Below are positions 30,855-40,498 of a DNA stretch of 64,000 nucleotides, in pieces (the stretch's first letter is position 1; every line of letters begins with the position of its first letter). Made by a program: the position numbers and the translations under genes. The stretch comes from Kribbella kalugense (GTDB taxonomy: Bacteria; Actinomycetota; Actinomycetes; Propionibacteriales; Kribbellaceae), in assembly GCF_004365875.1 (NCBI RefSeq), contig NZ_SODF01000001.1, forward strand, positions 2,976,001 to 3,040,000. Reading direction: 5' to 3'. The notes beneath the pieces were generated by a model. It saw only the letters and a program-made list of their open reading frames with translations. It did no database searches and had not been told where the DNA came from.

Positions 30855-33800
30855 TCAGCTACCGGTCGTGACGAGTTCCGCGGGTTCGGTCGCGTCACCC
30901 TCGGTAGCGGTCTTGCTCCGGCTCCGGCTGCTGCGCCGGCGTCGGGTGCTCTTGGTCGCGCCGTTCTGCGCCGGGTCGGCTTCAGCCGGCTCGGCGACAA
31001 CGGTCGTCGTCGTGTCGGCCGCGGTCGCGGGGGCCGGGAAACCGGTGGCTTCCGGGCTCACGTGCTCCTCGGCTTCGGCGGACACCGGGTAGCCGGTCGG
31101 TTCCGGCGTACCGGACTCTTCGTCCTTCTTCGTGGAGGCGGCAGCGATCTGGGCCAGCCGATGGGCCGCGTCGGCGCTGTGCTGCGCGGTCTCCGTGGTC
31201 TCGGACGTCTCGTCCTCGCCACGGCCCTTGCCCCGGCGGCGGCGCGAGCTCTTCCGGCCGCCCTCCTCCGCCTGCGCGGACTTGGCCTGCTCCTGGCCGT
31301 TGCCGTTGCTGCCGTTCCCGTTCCCGTTGCCGCTGTTGTTGCCGCCGTTGTTGCCCTGGCCGTTGCGGCCGTTGCGGCCGCGGGACTCCTTCGGCTCGTC
31401 GTGCAGGATCAGCCCGCGGCCACCGCAGTGGTCGCAGTTCTCGCTGAACGCCTCGAGCAGGCCGGTGCCGATCCGCTTCCGGGTCATCTGGACCAGGCCG
31501 AGCGAGGTGACCTCGGCCACCTGGTGCTTGGTCCGGTCGCGGCCCAGGCACTCGACGAGGCGCCGCAGTACCAGATCGCGGTTCGACTCGAGCACCATGT
31601 CGATGAAGTCGATCACGATGATGCCGCCGATGTCGCGGAGCCGGAGCTGCCGGACGATCTCCTCGGCCGCCTCGAGGTTGTTCTTGGTGACGGTCTCCTC
31701 GAGGTTGCCGCCGGAGCCGGTGAACTTGCCGGTGTTCACGTCGACGACGGTCATCGCCTCGGTCCGGTCGATGATCAGCGAACCGCCCGACGGCAGCCAG
31801 ACCTTGCGGTCCAGCGCCTTCTTGATCTGCTCGTCGATCCGGAAGTTCGCGAAGACGTCGCCGTCGCCGCTCCACTTCTCGACCCGATCCGCCAGGTGCG
31901 GCGCGACACCCGCGACGTACTCACGGACTTGTTCGTACGCACGGTCTCCGGAGATGACCAGCTTCGCGAAGTCCTCGGTGAACAGGTCCCGGACGACCCG
32001 GATCAGCAGATCGGGCTCGCCGTACAGCAACTGCGGGGCCTGACCGCTCTTGGACAGCTTGTCGATCTCGACCCAGGCGGACTGCAGGCGGCTGACGTCG
32101 GAGGTCAGCTCCTCCTCCGACGCACCCTCGGCGGCGGTCCGGACGATCACGCCGGCCTCGTCGGGGACGATGTCCTTGAGGATCGTCTTGAGCCGGTTCC
32201 GCTCGGTGTCGGGCAGCTTGCGGCTGATGCCGCCGTTGCCGCCGCGCGGGACGTACACGACGTACCGGCCGGGCAGGCTGATCTGGTTGGTGAGCCGGGC
32301 GCCCTTGTGGCCGATCGGGTCCTTGGTCACCTGGACCAGGACTGCCTGACCGGACTTCAGCACCTGCTCGATCTTGCGCGGACCGTTGGCACCACCAAGG
32401 GTCGCCCAGTCGACCTCACCGGCGTACAGCACCGCGTTGCGGCCCTTGCCGATATCGATGAACGCGGCCTCCATGCTGGGCAGGACGTTCTGCACCCGGC
32501 CGAGGTACACGTTGCCGATCAGCGAGGTCTGCTCGGCGGTGGTGACGTAGTGCTCGACCAGGACGTTGTCCTCGGACACCGCGATCTGCGTGACGTCGTC
32601 GCGGGACCGGATCACCATGGTCCGGTCGACCGACTCACGCCGGGCCAGGAACTCGGCCTCGGTCACGATCGGCGCCCGGCGGCGACCGGCGGCGCGGCCC
32701 TCACGGCGGCGCTGCTTCTTCGCCTCGAGGCGGGTCGAACCCTCGATCGCGGTGACCTCGTTGTTCACGGCCTTACTGCGCGGCTCCCGGACCCGGACGA
32801 CGGTCTCGTCGGGGTCATCGGGGGACGACGCGCTGTCCTCGCCCTTGCGGCGGCGACGACGGCGGCGACGACGGGACGAGCTGCCGGCTTCGCCGTCCTC
32901 GTCGGAGTCCGCCGTACCGTCGTTGTCCGCGTCGTCGGATGCGTCGGCTTCGGGCTCGACGTCCTGGGTCTCGGCGTCGTCTTCGTCGTCGGACTGGTCG
33001 TCGGCGCTGTCGTCGGCACCGTCACCGGACTTGCGGCGACGACGGCCTCCGCGGCGGCGACGGCGACGGCGGGTGCCCTCGCTGCCTTCCTCGCCATCCT
33101 CGGCCTGTACGTCGGTTGTGTCGTCCGCCTCGGCCTCCAGGTCTGCGTCCGCTTCGTCGGTGTCGACGATCGCGGCCGGGGCCTCGGCGGTCTTGCGGGC
33201 GTTCCGGCGGCTGGAACGGCCGGCGGGCTTGTCGGTGGTGTCGTCGGTCGCGGCTTGCGGCTGGGCGTCCGTGGTCTCTTCGGCCGGCTCGGTCTCGCGG
33301 GCGTCGGCGTCGCGGTTACGGCGGCTCCGGCGACGGCGGTTGCCGGTCGGCTGCTCGTCGATCCCGGACTCCGGGGTCGCGTCCGAGGTGGCCTCGACCG
33401 GGCTGGTCGCGGCGGCCTGGGCAGGCGCTTCCTGCGCGGTGCCGGTCGGTGCCTGGAACAGCACGGCGGCGGGGGCCGCGGCACGCCTACGGGTACGCCG
33501 GGTGCTCGGCTCGTCGGCCGGAGCGTCGGAGGACGCCGCGCGGTCCGCGGAGGTGCCGGAGGCGGAGCGGTCCGTGGGGGCGTCGGCGGTCGCGGTCGCG
33601 TCGGACTGCGCGCTGGCGGTGTCGACAGGCTCGGTGGTCTTGGTGGTGCGGCGGCGGGAGCTGCGCTTGCGGGCCGGGGCTTCGGCGGCGGTTTCCGGCG
33701 TGCTCGGGGTCGCGTCGGCGACTGGGCCGTCGGTGAGCGGCGCGTCGGCGGTCAGGAGGTCCGGCTCGGCGGTCGCCTTCTTGGCGGTGCGCTTGCGGGT

Positions 33801-34232
33801 GGTCTTCTTCGCGGGCGCACTCGCGGCGGTGTTCGCCGTGTTGTTCGCAGCGGTGTTCGAGGCTTCCGGCGTGTCGTCGGGGACGAATTGCGGGAAGATC
33901 TCCTGGTCGGTCGTCTTCGCCGGGGCGCGCTTGGCGGCCTTCCGGGCGGTCGCGGTCTTCGCGGCGGCCTTCTTGGCCGGAGCCTTCTTCGCGGCGGTGG
34001 CCTTCTTGGCGGCCGCCTTCTTCGCCGGCGCCGAGTCGGCAGCCGGCACCGGGTCGGCGGTCTGAGCGTCGGACTGGGTCGGGACCGCGTCGGCGGCCTT
34101 CACCGTGCGCTTGCGCGTCGTGGTGGTCTTCCTGGCAGCCGGGGCCTTCTTCGCGGTCCTGCGGGTGGAGGCAGCTGGCTGGGCGGTGGCAGCCGTGTCG
34201 GCTGCCTCGGTGGTCGGCTCGTTGTCGAGCAT
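30855..34232 (-). CDS. rne: Ribonuclease E/G family endoribonuclease
   Basis: 1125 residues in the actinobacterial layout: a catalytic core (about 530-940) flanked by disordered arms. The core has the S1 domain (IGNVYLGRVQNVLPSMEAAF), magnesium-site aspartates in VVDVNTGKF (near 832) and IVIDFIDM (near 876), and the zinc-link CDHCGGRG (near 936). The N-terminal arm starts with Lys/Ala repeats (about 57-107) and later Arg-rich and acidic blocks. The C-terminal arm has Asn/Gly and Arg/Ser tracts. It cuts single-stranded RNA and probably scaffolds RNA degradation. GAGGAG lies 11-12 nt before the ATG. Confidence 0.95.
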   Translation of the reverse strand: MLDNEPTTEAADTAATAQPAASTRRTAKKAPAARKTTTTRKRTVKAADAVPTQSDAQTADPVPAADSAPAKKAAAKKATAAKKAPAKKAAAKTATARKAAKRAPAKTTDQEIFPQFVPDDTPEASNTAANNTANTAASAPAKKTTRKRTAKKATAEPDLLTADAPLTDGPVADATPSTPETAAEAPARKRSSRRRTTKTTEPVDTASAQSDATATADAPTDRSASGTSADRAASSDAPADEPSTRRTRRRAAAPAAVLFQAPTGTAQEAPAQAAATSPVEATSDATPESGIDEQPTGNRRRRSRRNRDADARETEPAEETTDAQPQAATDDTTDKPAGRSSRRNARKTAEAPAAIVDTDEADADLEAEADDTTDVQAEDGEEGSEGTRRRRRRRGGRRRRKSGDGADDSADDQSDDEDDAETQDVEPEADASDDADNDGTADSDEDGEAGSSSRRRRRRRRRKGEDSASSPDDPDETVVRVREPRSKAVNNEVTAIEGSTRLEAKKQRRREGRAAGRRRAPIVTEAEFLARRESVDRTMVIRSRDDVTQIAVSEDNVLVEHYVTTAEQTSLIGNVYLGRVQNVLPSMEAAFIDIGKGRNAVLYAGEVDWATLGGANGPRKIEQVLKSGQAVLVQVTKDPIGHKGARLTNQISLPGRYVVYVPRGGNGGISRKLPDTERNRLKTILKDIVPDEAGVIVRTAAEGASEEELTSDVSRLQSAWVEIDKLSKSGQAPQLLYGEPDLLIRVVRDLFTEDFAKLVISGDRAYEQVREYVAGVAPHLADRVEKWSGDGDVFANFRIDEQIKKALDRKVWLPSGGSLIIDRTEAMTVVDVNTGKFTGSGGNLEETVTKNNLEAAEEIVRQLRLRDIGGIIVIDFIDMVLESNRDLVLRRLVECLGRDRTKHQVAEVTSLGLVQMTRKRIGTGLLEAFSENCDHCGGRGLILHDEPKESRGRNGRNGQGNNGGNNSGNGNGNGSNGNGQEQAKSAQAEEGGRKSSRRRRGKGRGEDETSETTETAQHSADAAHRLAQIAAASTKKDEESGTPEPTGYPVSAEAEEHVSPEATGFPAPATAADTTTTVVAEPAEADPAQNGATKSTRRRRSSRSRSKTATEGDATEPAELVTTGS

Positions 34233-34323
34233 GTAGTGCGGGTCTCCTCAAGCCTTCCGGCGCATCCTGCGACCCCTGTCACGGGTCCGGCGCGGCCACA
34301 AGGCGGTCACGGTTCGCCGCGCC

Positions 34324-34349
34324 CGGCCCAGAAAAACTGCCTGGGGCCG
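34324..34349 (-). terminator. Possible weak hairpin between the TIGR03936 gene and rne
   Basis: CGGCCCAG (34324-34331) and CTGGGGCCG (34341-34349) pair with one bulge; on the minus strand the loop includes TTTTT. It sits in the 156-bp gap before rne and could reduce read-through. Otherwise that gap shows only the rne leader. Confidence 0.35.
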
Positions 34350-34388
34350 CGGTGTGGCGGAAGCCTGCTGGATCCGCTCCGCCCGCGC

Positions 34389-35216
34389 TCAGGGCACAGA
34401 GGGAGCGGCGGCGTCGCCCTCCGCTGTATGCGTCTGGTGGTCGTCCGCCTGGCCGGTCGCGGTCGCCTGGGTGGCGTCGCGGTCACGAGCGAGCGGGTCG
34501 TCCACCGTGCCGGTTGCCGCGATCAGCGGGCCCTGGGCGAGCCTGGTCAGAAGAGCCGGGCCCGTCACCGGAAGCGTCGCTACTTCGAGCACGCCGGCGA
34601 GAACGTCGTCGGGTCTCACAGCCGGGGTTCCGTGCTGTAACACCACTTGCAGTATCGCACACGTCTCAACCGGCCCCGGTTCACTCGCGACGGTGAGTCG
34701 GAGAACAGCAGCCCGACAGTCGAACGAGCGAACTCCCCGTTTGGTCATGCGCTCGACCAGAATCTCCGCCTGACCGAGAAACGCCTGCACCGCCGTCTCG
34801 GCGGCAGCGGCATCCACACCCGGCAACGCGATCCGCCACTCGCTGGCCTCCAGCCGCTCGGCCAGGCCGCCAGGCCCCGCGACGACCACCTCGAGTACGT
34901 CGAGGCCGGGCGGCAGCGCCTCGTCCAGGGCGGCCCGGACCTGCTCGGCGTCCCGCTCATGTGTGAGCGATATCTCCAGGTACTCCGCCTCGGAGGCGGC
35001 TCCCGTCGGCGCGGCACCGGCGTACGAGATCTTCGGATGCGGGCTGAAACCGTGCGAGAACGCCACCGGCAGCTCGGCCCGCCGGACGGCGCGCTCGAAG
35101 GCCCGCTGGAAGTCGCGGTGTGAGCTGAATCGCAGCCGCCCGCGCTTGGCGAACCTCACCCGCAACTTCTGGACCGCGGGCAACTGCGACGACGGCGGAG
35201 CTTGAACTGGTGCCAC
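34389..35216 (-). CDS. TIGR03936/DUF2344 radical-SAM-associated protein
   Basis: 275 residues. The conserved part spans about 15-215: KLRVRFAKRGRLRFSSHRDF and ELPVAFSHGFSPHPKISYA are family hallmarks. The last 40 residues are a low-complexity acidic tail. The family is encoded next to, or fused with, the TIGR03960 B12-binding radical SAM protein and just upstream of rne, and is presumed to act in tRNA or RNA modification. Here the TIGR03960 partner lies 13 kb away (48558-50489). Start GTG 35216, 18 bp after the DUF1772 gene. Confidence 0.9.
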   Translation of the reverse strand: MAPVQAPPSSQLPAVQKLRVRFAKRGRLRFSSHRDFQRAFERAVRRAELPVAFSHGFSPHPKISYAGAAPTGAASEAEYLEISLTHERDAEQVRAALDEALPPGLDVLEVVVAGPGGLAERLEASEWRIALPGVDAAAAETAVQAFLGQAEILVERMTKRGVRSFDCRAAVLRLTVASEPGPVETCAILQVVLQHGTPAVRPDDVLAGVLEVATLPVTGPALLTRLAQGPLIAATGTVDDPLARDRDATQATATGQADDHQTHTAEGDAAAPSVP

Positions 35217-35234
35217 GACCGCATTGTCGCAGGC

Positions 35235-35735
35235 TCAGGGCTGGGTCGCCGACTTGCCGGTCAGGTAGAGGGCCCAGCCGAGGAGGCCGAAGGAGACCAG
35301 GGCGAGGATGGTGCGGACCAGGTTGAAGGCCACCCATTTCGCCTCGTCGAACGCCGCACGGGCTGCCGCGACGTCGATCGTCGCCGGGTCGCCGGCGGCC
35401 TTCAGGGCGTCGTTCAGCGGGACGTTCACCGCCACCGTGACGATCATCGAGATCAGGTAGAGGACGAACGCCGCCACGATCCACGGCGTGGCCTTCTCCT
35501 TCAAGTTGAGCAGACCCGCGAGCAGCGTGAACAGCAGCGCGCCGACGAATCCCAGGCCGAGGAACAGCGGGTTCACGATCGCCCGGTCGACCGCCGTGAA
35601 CGCCGCCACAAAGGTCTTGTCGTCGGTCTTCGCCAGCCCGGGCATGAAGGCGTTCGCGTAGATCGCGTACACCCCCGCCACCAGGCCCGTCATCATCGTG
35701 GCCGCCATCAGGGACGCCACCCGCAGTCCGTTCAT
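35235..35735 (-). CDS. DUF1772 (anthrone oxygenase-like) membrane protein
   Basis: 166 residues, four transmembrane helices, with the DUF1772 pattern: helix 1 MTGLVAGVYAIYANAFMPGL, and NVPLNDALKAAGDP in the loop before the last helix. Some eukaryotic relatives act as anthrone oxygenases; bacterial members are uncharacterised. GGAGG stands 6-7 nt before the ATG. It precedes the TIGR03936 gene and may be co-transcribed with it. Confidence 0.85.
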   Translation of the reverse strand: MNGLRVASLMAATMMTGLVAGVYAIYANAFMPGLAKTDDKTFVAAFTAVDRAIVNPLFLGLGFVGALLFTLLAGLLNLKEKATPWIVAAFVLYLISMIVTVAVNVPLNDALKAAGDPATIDVAAARAAFDEAKWVAFNLVRTILALVSFGLLGWALYLTGKSATQP

Positions 35736-35836
35736 TTCACTCCTCCAGTACGGCGGGAACTCCCCGCACTGGAAAAGTTATGAGACCAGCGCCGCCGCGA
35801 ACATGTCGGCGAAACTCACGCCCATGTCCGCCTGAC

Positions 35837-38083
35837 TCACAGCCGTGCGCACTGCCCGGAACGCGGCCCGGACACCCGGTTCGGCGCCTCGAGATTGGTC
35901 GGCGCCGGAGCGTTGGCCGAGCAGGTCAGCGGACCGTTGACGGTGTTTCCGGCCAGGGCCGGAGGCTGCGTGGTCGAGCCGCTGATCACCGAGACCGGCC
36001 CCTGAATCGTGCTCGCGACGACGACCACGCTTCGACTGACGTGATCGGCGCTGACGGGGCCGGCGACGGTGGAGCGCAGCAGTTGCAGGTCCGCGGCTTG
36101 ATCGGCGCGGACCGGACCGGACACCCTGCTGTCGGTCGCCACGAGCGATGCGCCGGCCGTGACCAGGACAGGGCCGTTGACGGTCGCGTTGGTCAGGCAG
36201 GTGACGCCAGAGCGGACGTACAGCGGGCCTTGGGTGCCACTGATCGTCGTCGTGCAGGCAGGCGCCGGATGCAGCAGCGTGACCGCGAACCGGCGCGGGC
36301 TGCCGATGTTGCCGGTGGCATCGACAGCGCGGTACTCGACCTGGTGACGCCCATATCCCGGCGGTACGTCGTCCCACGGCACAACCCGCGGTACGCCGAG
36401 CTTGCCGTACACGAGCTGGTCGATCTCGGTCCCCTCGGCGGTGAACTTGAACGGCGCGGACGCGTCCGTCGGCCAGCCGAAGTAGTTGTACCAACCGTCA
36501 CCGTCGACCCGGAACTCCGGTACGACGTACCCCGGGCTGTCGTCCGTTGCCGCGAGCCCCATCGTGAAAGCATCGTTGTATACGTATTCGGGCCCGCTCG
36601 CCTTCTGAACGGTGAGCAACGGTTTCGACATGGTCGTCGTCACGGCCGGCTCGACGCCGTCGACCTCCCAGGTGATCGTCTCGGCGCCGGCCTGAGCGGT
36701 CAGCGTGTGCCGGCCGGTCAGTTTCAACGGCTGCAGGTGGAGGTCGCGGTCGTTGCCAGGGTTCGGTACAACGGTGCCGTCGAGCCGCCAGGTGACGGCC
36801 GGCTGCTCGGTCGAGGACTGGGTGGTCTCCGCGTAGACAACCTCGTCGGCGCTGACCGGATGGTCGGTCGCCGTGGAGCCGGTGAACTCGACTGCCTGCT
36901 CAACCGGAGTCGCCGAGAGGGCCGGGTCGACGGTCCACGACCGGGAGGCGGTCGGGCGGACCGAGGGATCGCGGATGAACTCGGTCGGGTCCACGATCGT
37001 CGCGGTCAGCGTGTGCTTCCCGGTTGGCAGATTCAGCGTGGACAGATCGACAAAACGGGCCGTCGCGGTCGGCAGCGTCGTACCGTCCAACGTCCAGGAG
37101 ACGGTGAGCTCGTGGTCGAGCGGATGCAGGGTCTGCAGCCAGACGACCTGGTTCGGGCCGACCTGACCGGCCGGGGTGCTGTCCTGGAACAGGTTCGCCT
37201 TGGCCGAGAGCCGCTGGGTCATCCGTTCCCGCGCGACCTGGTCGAAGTAGTACCCGAGCGCCTTCATCATCGAGTGCGCGCTGGGTCGCCAGACGCCCGA
37301 GCCGGCGTACATCCCGCCCTCGTACCGGCCGATGGTTCCGCCGGACTCCGACGGCTCCCCCAGCCAGCGGTACCACTTCGTGTGCTGGTCGAGCATCTGC
37401 TGGTCGGTCAGCAAGGTGTGGTGGATCGACGACGGTTCGGGGCCGTCGTACGGCGCTCCTCGCTCACCGCGGGCGTAGTAGTCGTACTCGTCCTGCAGTC
37501 CGCCCAGCGAGTGGCCGAGTTCATGCGGCGTGATCAGGGCCGACAGGGCATTACCACCGGACGCGGTGGCGTACGTGCCGCCGGCCCCGCCGTACGTGTT
37601 GCTGTTGCCGATAGCAAGGATCTGCCGGTTGGACGAGGTGGTGCCGGGCACCAGGTCGGCGTACTGCGTCGCGGCCGCCTGGCTGACCGTCAGCAGTCGC
37701 TGGACGCTGCCCGGGTTGCAGCCGCCCCAGAAGCCCATCCGCAGTGGGGTGTCGCGCATCGGCGAGCTCAGGCCGGGATCGCAGTCGACACCGGACTCCG
37801 GGGAGGCGATCTCGACGGCGTACACGTTGATGTAGTTCCGGTACGACTTGAACGGCTCGATGCTCCAGAGGATGTTCAGGTGCTTGTCGAGCTGCTCGCG
37901 GAACTTCGGCAGCTCGGCCGCGGTGTACCCGTCGCCCATCACGACCAGGTTGAACCGGGACGCAGCCGGGCCGGTCACCTGGATCGGTACGACGGTCGCG
38001 TCCGGTGCGGCCGCGTTGGCCGGCAGCGTGACAAGGGCGCCGGCGAGCAGTGCGAGGATCGCAGTCAGGACCTTGGTGCGCAT
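35837..38083 (-). CDS. Secreted M64-family metallopeptidase with C-terminal beta-helix-like repeats
   Basis: 748 residues. A signal peptide (MRTKVLTAILALLAGALVTL, cleavage after ANA) is followed by an M64 (IgA-peptidase-like) domain with zinc site HELGHSLGGLQDEY near residue 195. Two or three beta-rich Ig-like regions (to about 620) come next. The last 120 residues are short repeats (TVNGPVLV, RVSGPVRA, TVAGPVSA, TIQGPVSV) that suggest a small beta-solenoid. The enzyme should act outside the cell or on the cell surface on protein substrates. GGGGGAG precedes the ATG. It stands alone and is divergent from a small membrane-protein gene. Confidence 0.9.
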   Translation of the reverse strand: MRTKVLTAILALLAGALVTLPANAAAPDATVVPIQVTGPAASRFNLVVMGDGYTAAELPKFREQLDKHLNILWSIEPFKSYRNYINVYAVEIASPESGVDCDPGLSSPMRDTPLRMGFWGGCNPGSVQRLLTVSQAAATQYADLVPGTTSSNRQILAIGNSNTYGGAGGTYATASGGNALSALITPHELGHSLGGLQDEYDYYARGERGAPYDGPEPSSIHHTLLTDQQMLDQHTKWYRWLGEPSESGGTIGRYEGGMYAGSGVWRPSAHSMMKALGYYFDQVARERMTQRLSAKANLFQDSTPAGQVGPNQVVWLQTLHPLDHELTVSWTLDGTTLPTATARFVDLSTLNLPTGKHTLTATIVDPTEFIRDPSVRPTASRSWTVDPALSATPVEQAVEFTGSTATDHPVSADEVVYAETTQSSTEQPAVTWRLDGTVVPNPGNDRDLHLQPLKLTGRHTLTAQAGAETITWEVDGVEPAVTTTMSKPLLTVQKASGPEYVYNDAFTMGLAATDDSPGYVVPEFRVDGDGWYNYFGWPTDASAPFKFTAEGTEIDQLVYGKLGVPRVVPWDDVPPGYGRHQVEYRAVDATGNIGSPRRFAVTLLHPAPACTTTISGTQGPLYVRSGVTCLTNATVNGPVLVTAGASLVATDSRVSGPVRADQAADLQLLRSTVAGPVSADHVSRSVVVVASTIQGPVSVISGSTTQPPALAGNTVNGPLTCSANAPAPTNLEAPNRVSGPRSGQCARL

Positions 38084-38203
38084 GGTTCTCCCCCACCTGG
38101 GCGACGGTGTGGTCAGCAGCTTACGAACGAGCGGGCGACGATGTCAGCGGCTTCCGCGTGGCGACCGGGGGCGATGCACCTGGGGCGGCACTAATTTGAA
38201 TTC

Positions 38204-38698
38204 ATGACCAATCCAAATGACGGCACCGTCGCGGTCGAGCGGGAACGTGTGATGCGTCCGGTGATCCGGCTGGTGGCGATCTATCTCGGCCTGAGCATCC
38301 TCATCGCGGTGCTCGTCGCCGTCTTCCACCACAGCGTCCTCAACTACCAGTTCGCCCATGCCCCGAACCACGACTCGGCCGATCCCGCCGTCCGGGACCA
38401 GGTCCGGACCAGCCTGTCGTGGTCGCTGTGGTCGCGGCCCCTCACGGCGCTGATCATCCTGTTCGTCTACCTGCGCATCATCAAGGGTTTGCGGCACGGC
38501 AAGCGTTCGTCGTACCGGCGGATCCGGATCGTGGCGATCGTGGTGACCGTGCTGAACGTGTACTACATCGCCTCCGGCCAGAATCCGGTCTGGATGAGCA
38601 TCGGTCAGGGCCTGCAGATCGTCGTACTGATCGCCACCTTCGTCCTCGCCAACCGCCCCGATGTCAAGGCACACTTCAAGCCGGCCCAGGGCGACTGA
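38204..38698 (+). CDS. Hypothetical membrane protein (4 TM)
   Basis: 164 residues with four hydrophobic segments (near 20-42, 85-100, 115-130, 138-152) and a basic loop GLRHGKRSSYRRIRIV. I do not recognise a family. There is no ribosome-binding site; TAATTT (38192-38197) lies 6 nt before the ATG, so the message is likely leaderless. It is divergent from the M64 gene. Confidence 0.75.
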   Translation: MTNPNDGTVAVERERVMRPVIRLVAIYLGLSILIAVLVAVFHHSVLNYQFAHAPNHDSADPAVRDQVRTSLSWSLWSRPLTALIILFVYLRIIKGLRHGKRSSYRRIRIVAIVVTVLNVYYIASGQNPVWMSIGQGLQIVVLIATFVLANRPDVKAHFKPAQGD

Positions 38699-38760
38699 TC
38701 CCCATCCGGGTTCCCGTACGGCATCATGAAGGTTCGGGGAACGCGTGAGGAAGGAATTCG

Positions 38761-39558
38761 ATGACGGAACCGGCACAGTCGCCGCGGCGGGAGCCGGACC
38801 CTGCGGTCGTGGATGCCGGTGACGGCGACGGGCGGGGCATCTACTGGGTGCTGAAGAACGTGGTGGTCGGGCCGCCGGTCAAGCGGATCTTCCGGCCGAT
38901 CGTGGTCGGCGCGGAGAACATCCCGGAGACCGGTCCGGCGATCATCGCCAGCAACCACCTCTCGTACTCCGACTGGATCTTCATGCCGCTGGTACTGCGG
39001 CGCCGGGTCACGTTCGTGGCGAAGTCCGACTACTTCACCGGGGCCGGGATCAAAGGCCGGTTCCAGCGCGGGTTCTTCAAGGGCACCGGGCAGGTGCCGA
39101 TCGACCGGTCCGGCGGGTCGGCGTCCGAGGGCGCGATGCGGGCCGGGATGAAGGTGCTCGAACGCGGTGAGCTGTTCGGGATCTACCCGGAGGGCACCCG
39201 GTCGCACGACGGCCGCCTCTACAAGGGCCGGACGGGCGTCGCCCGGCTGGCGCTCGAGGCCAAGGTGCCGGTGATCCCGTGCGGCGTGATCGGGACCGAC
39301 GTGGTCGCGCCGCCCGGCAAGGTGGTCGCGTCGTTCGCCTCCCCGACGATCAAGTTTGGTGAGCCGCTGGACTTCTCCCGGTACGAGGGGATGGAGAGCG
39401 ACCGACTGATCCTGCGGGCCGTCACCGACGAGATCATGTACAAGATCATGGAGCTGTCGGGGCAGGAGTACATCGACATGTACGCCACCAAGGCCAAGGC
39501 GCTGGAGGGTCGCGCGGTCACCGGTGCGCCGGAGAAGGTCCGCAAGACGGACACCTGA
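38761..39558 (+). CDS. Lysophospholipid acyltransferase family protein
   Basis: 265 residues of the PlsC family. The catalytic HX4D is H66-D71 in SNHLSYSD, and the phosphate-binding motif YPEGTRSHDG is near 142. It should acylate a lysophospholipid or a related acceptor at the membrane; 1-acylglycerol-3-phosphate acyltransferase is the default guess. The N-terminal 30 residues are a charged, probably disordered segment. GAGGAAGG lies 7 nt upstream of the ATG. pheA follows after 39 bp. Confidence 0.9.
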   Translation: MTEPAQSPRREPDPAVVDAGDGDGRGIYWVLKNVVVGPPVKRIFRPIVVGAENIPETGPAIIASNHLSYSDWIFMPLVLRRRVTFVAKSDYFTGAGIKGRFQRGFFKGTGQVPIDRSGGSASEGAMRAGMKVLERGELFGIYPEGTRSHDGRLYKGRTGVARLALEAKVPVIPCGVIGTDVVAPPGKVVASFASPTIKFGEPLDFSRYEGMESDRLILRAVTDEIMYKIMELSGQEYIDMYATKAKALEGRAVTGAPEKVRKTDT

Positions 39559-39597
39559 TCCGTCTGCTGAGATGGCCGGGGTCTAGGCTGGTAGATC

Positions 39598-40476
39598 GTG
39601 GACGGACCGATCGCTTACCAGGGTGAGCCAGGCGCCAACTCGGCGATGGCGTGCACCGAGATGTTCCCCGAGCGCGAGCAGCTGCCTTGTACGACGTTCG
39701 AGGACGCGCTCGATGCGGTCAGCAGCGGCCGTGCCGGGCTCGCGATGATCCCGGTGGACAACTCGATCGCCGGCCGGGTCGCGGACATCCACCACCTGCT
39801 GCCGGAATCCGGGCTGCACATCGTCGGCGAGCACTTCCTGCCGATCCACTTCCAGCTGCTCGCAGCTCCTGGTACGTCGCTCGACCGGATTCGGACCGTC
39901 CGCAGCCACGTGCACGCGCTCGGCCAGTGCCGCAAGATCATCCGGGAGCACGGCTGGTCGACCGTGGTCGCGGACGACACCGCCGGGGCCGCGCGGGAGG
40001 TCGCCGAGCTGGGCGACCCGACCGTGGCGGCGCTGTCGCCTCGTGCGGCCGCCGAGCTGTACGGCCTGGAGACGCTCGCCTCTGACGTCGAGGACGAGCA
40101 CCACAACACGACCCGATTCCTGGTCCTGTCCCGCGAACCCGAAGTACCGCCGGTGGACGCGGGGCCTGTCATCACCAGCTTCGTCTACCGGGTGCGGAAC
40201 GTGTCGGCCGCGCTCTACAAGGCTCTCGGCGGATTCGCGACCAACAGCGTGAACATGACCAAGCTGGAGTCGTACCAGCTCGGCGGGATGTTCTTCGCCA
40301 CCCAGTTCTACGCCGACATCGAAGGCCACCCGGAACAGCCGAACGTCGCTCTTGCCTTGGAGGAGCTCGCCTTCTACTCGGTCGAGGTCCGCGTCCTCGG
40401 GGTCTACCCGTCCCACCCGTTCCGCGCCCAAATCGCCGAACCAGCCGCCAACCGAGCCCTCCGCCCGCACCACTGA
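39598..40476 (+). CDS. pheA: Prephenate dehydratase
   Basis: 292 residues: a periplasmic-binding-like catalytic domain (GEPGANSAMACTEMF, the NSIAGRV loop, and HHNTTRFLVL, matching the conserved T-R-F region) and a C-terminal ACT domain (about 190-280, ITSFVYRVRNVSAALYKAL, KLESYQLGG) that binds phenylalanine for feedback control. It converts prephenate to phenylpyruvate. There is no fused chorismate mutase. The start is GTG 39598 without a ribosome-binding site; TAGGCT lies 8 nt upstream, suggesting a leaderless transcript. Confidence 0.95.
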   Translation: MDGPIAYQGEPGANSAMACTEMFPEREQLPCTTFEDALDAVSSGRAGLAMIPVDNSIAGRVADIHHLLPESGLHIVGEHFLPIHFQLLAAPGTSLDRIRTVRSHVHALGQCRKIIREHGWSTVVADDTAGAAREVAELGDPTVAALSPRAAAELYGLETLASDVEDEHHNTTRFLVLSREPEVPPVDAGPVITSFVYRVRNVSAALYKALGGFATNSVNMTKLESYQLGGMFFATQFYADIEGHPEQPNVALALEELAFYSVEVRVLGVYPSHPFRAQIAEPAANRALRPHH

Positions 40477-40498
40477 GCCGTCCGCTTAGGGTTCTCCG

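Noticed and set aside
34324-34349. Riboswitch in front of rne
   Set aside because: Only a bulged 8-bp hairpin is seen; no conserved riboswitch core could be read.
31062-34640. A 1192-codon open frame on the plus strand opposite rne
   Set aside because: It is the mirror of an Ala/Arg/Glu-rich high-GC gene; composition is Val/Gly/Arg-heavy with no domains, while the minus strand encodes a complete RNase E.
35780-38194. An 804-codon open frame opposite the M64 peptidase
   Set aside because: Arg/Gly/Val-rich shadow; the other strand has a signal peptide and an HELGH zinc site.
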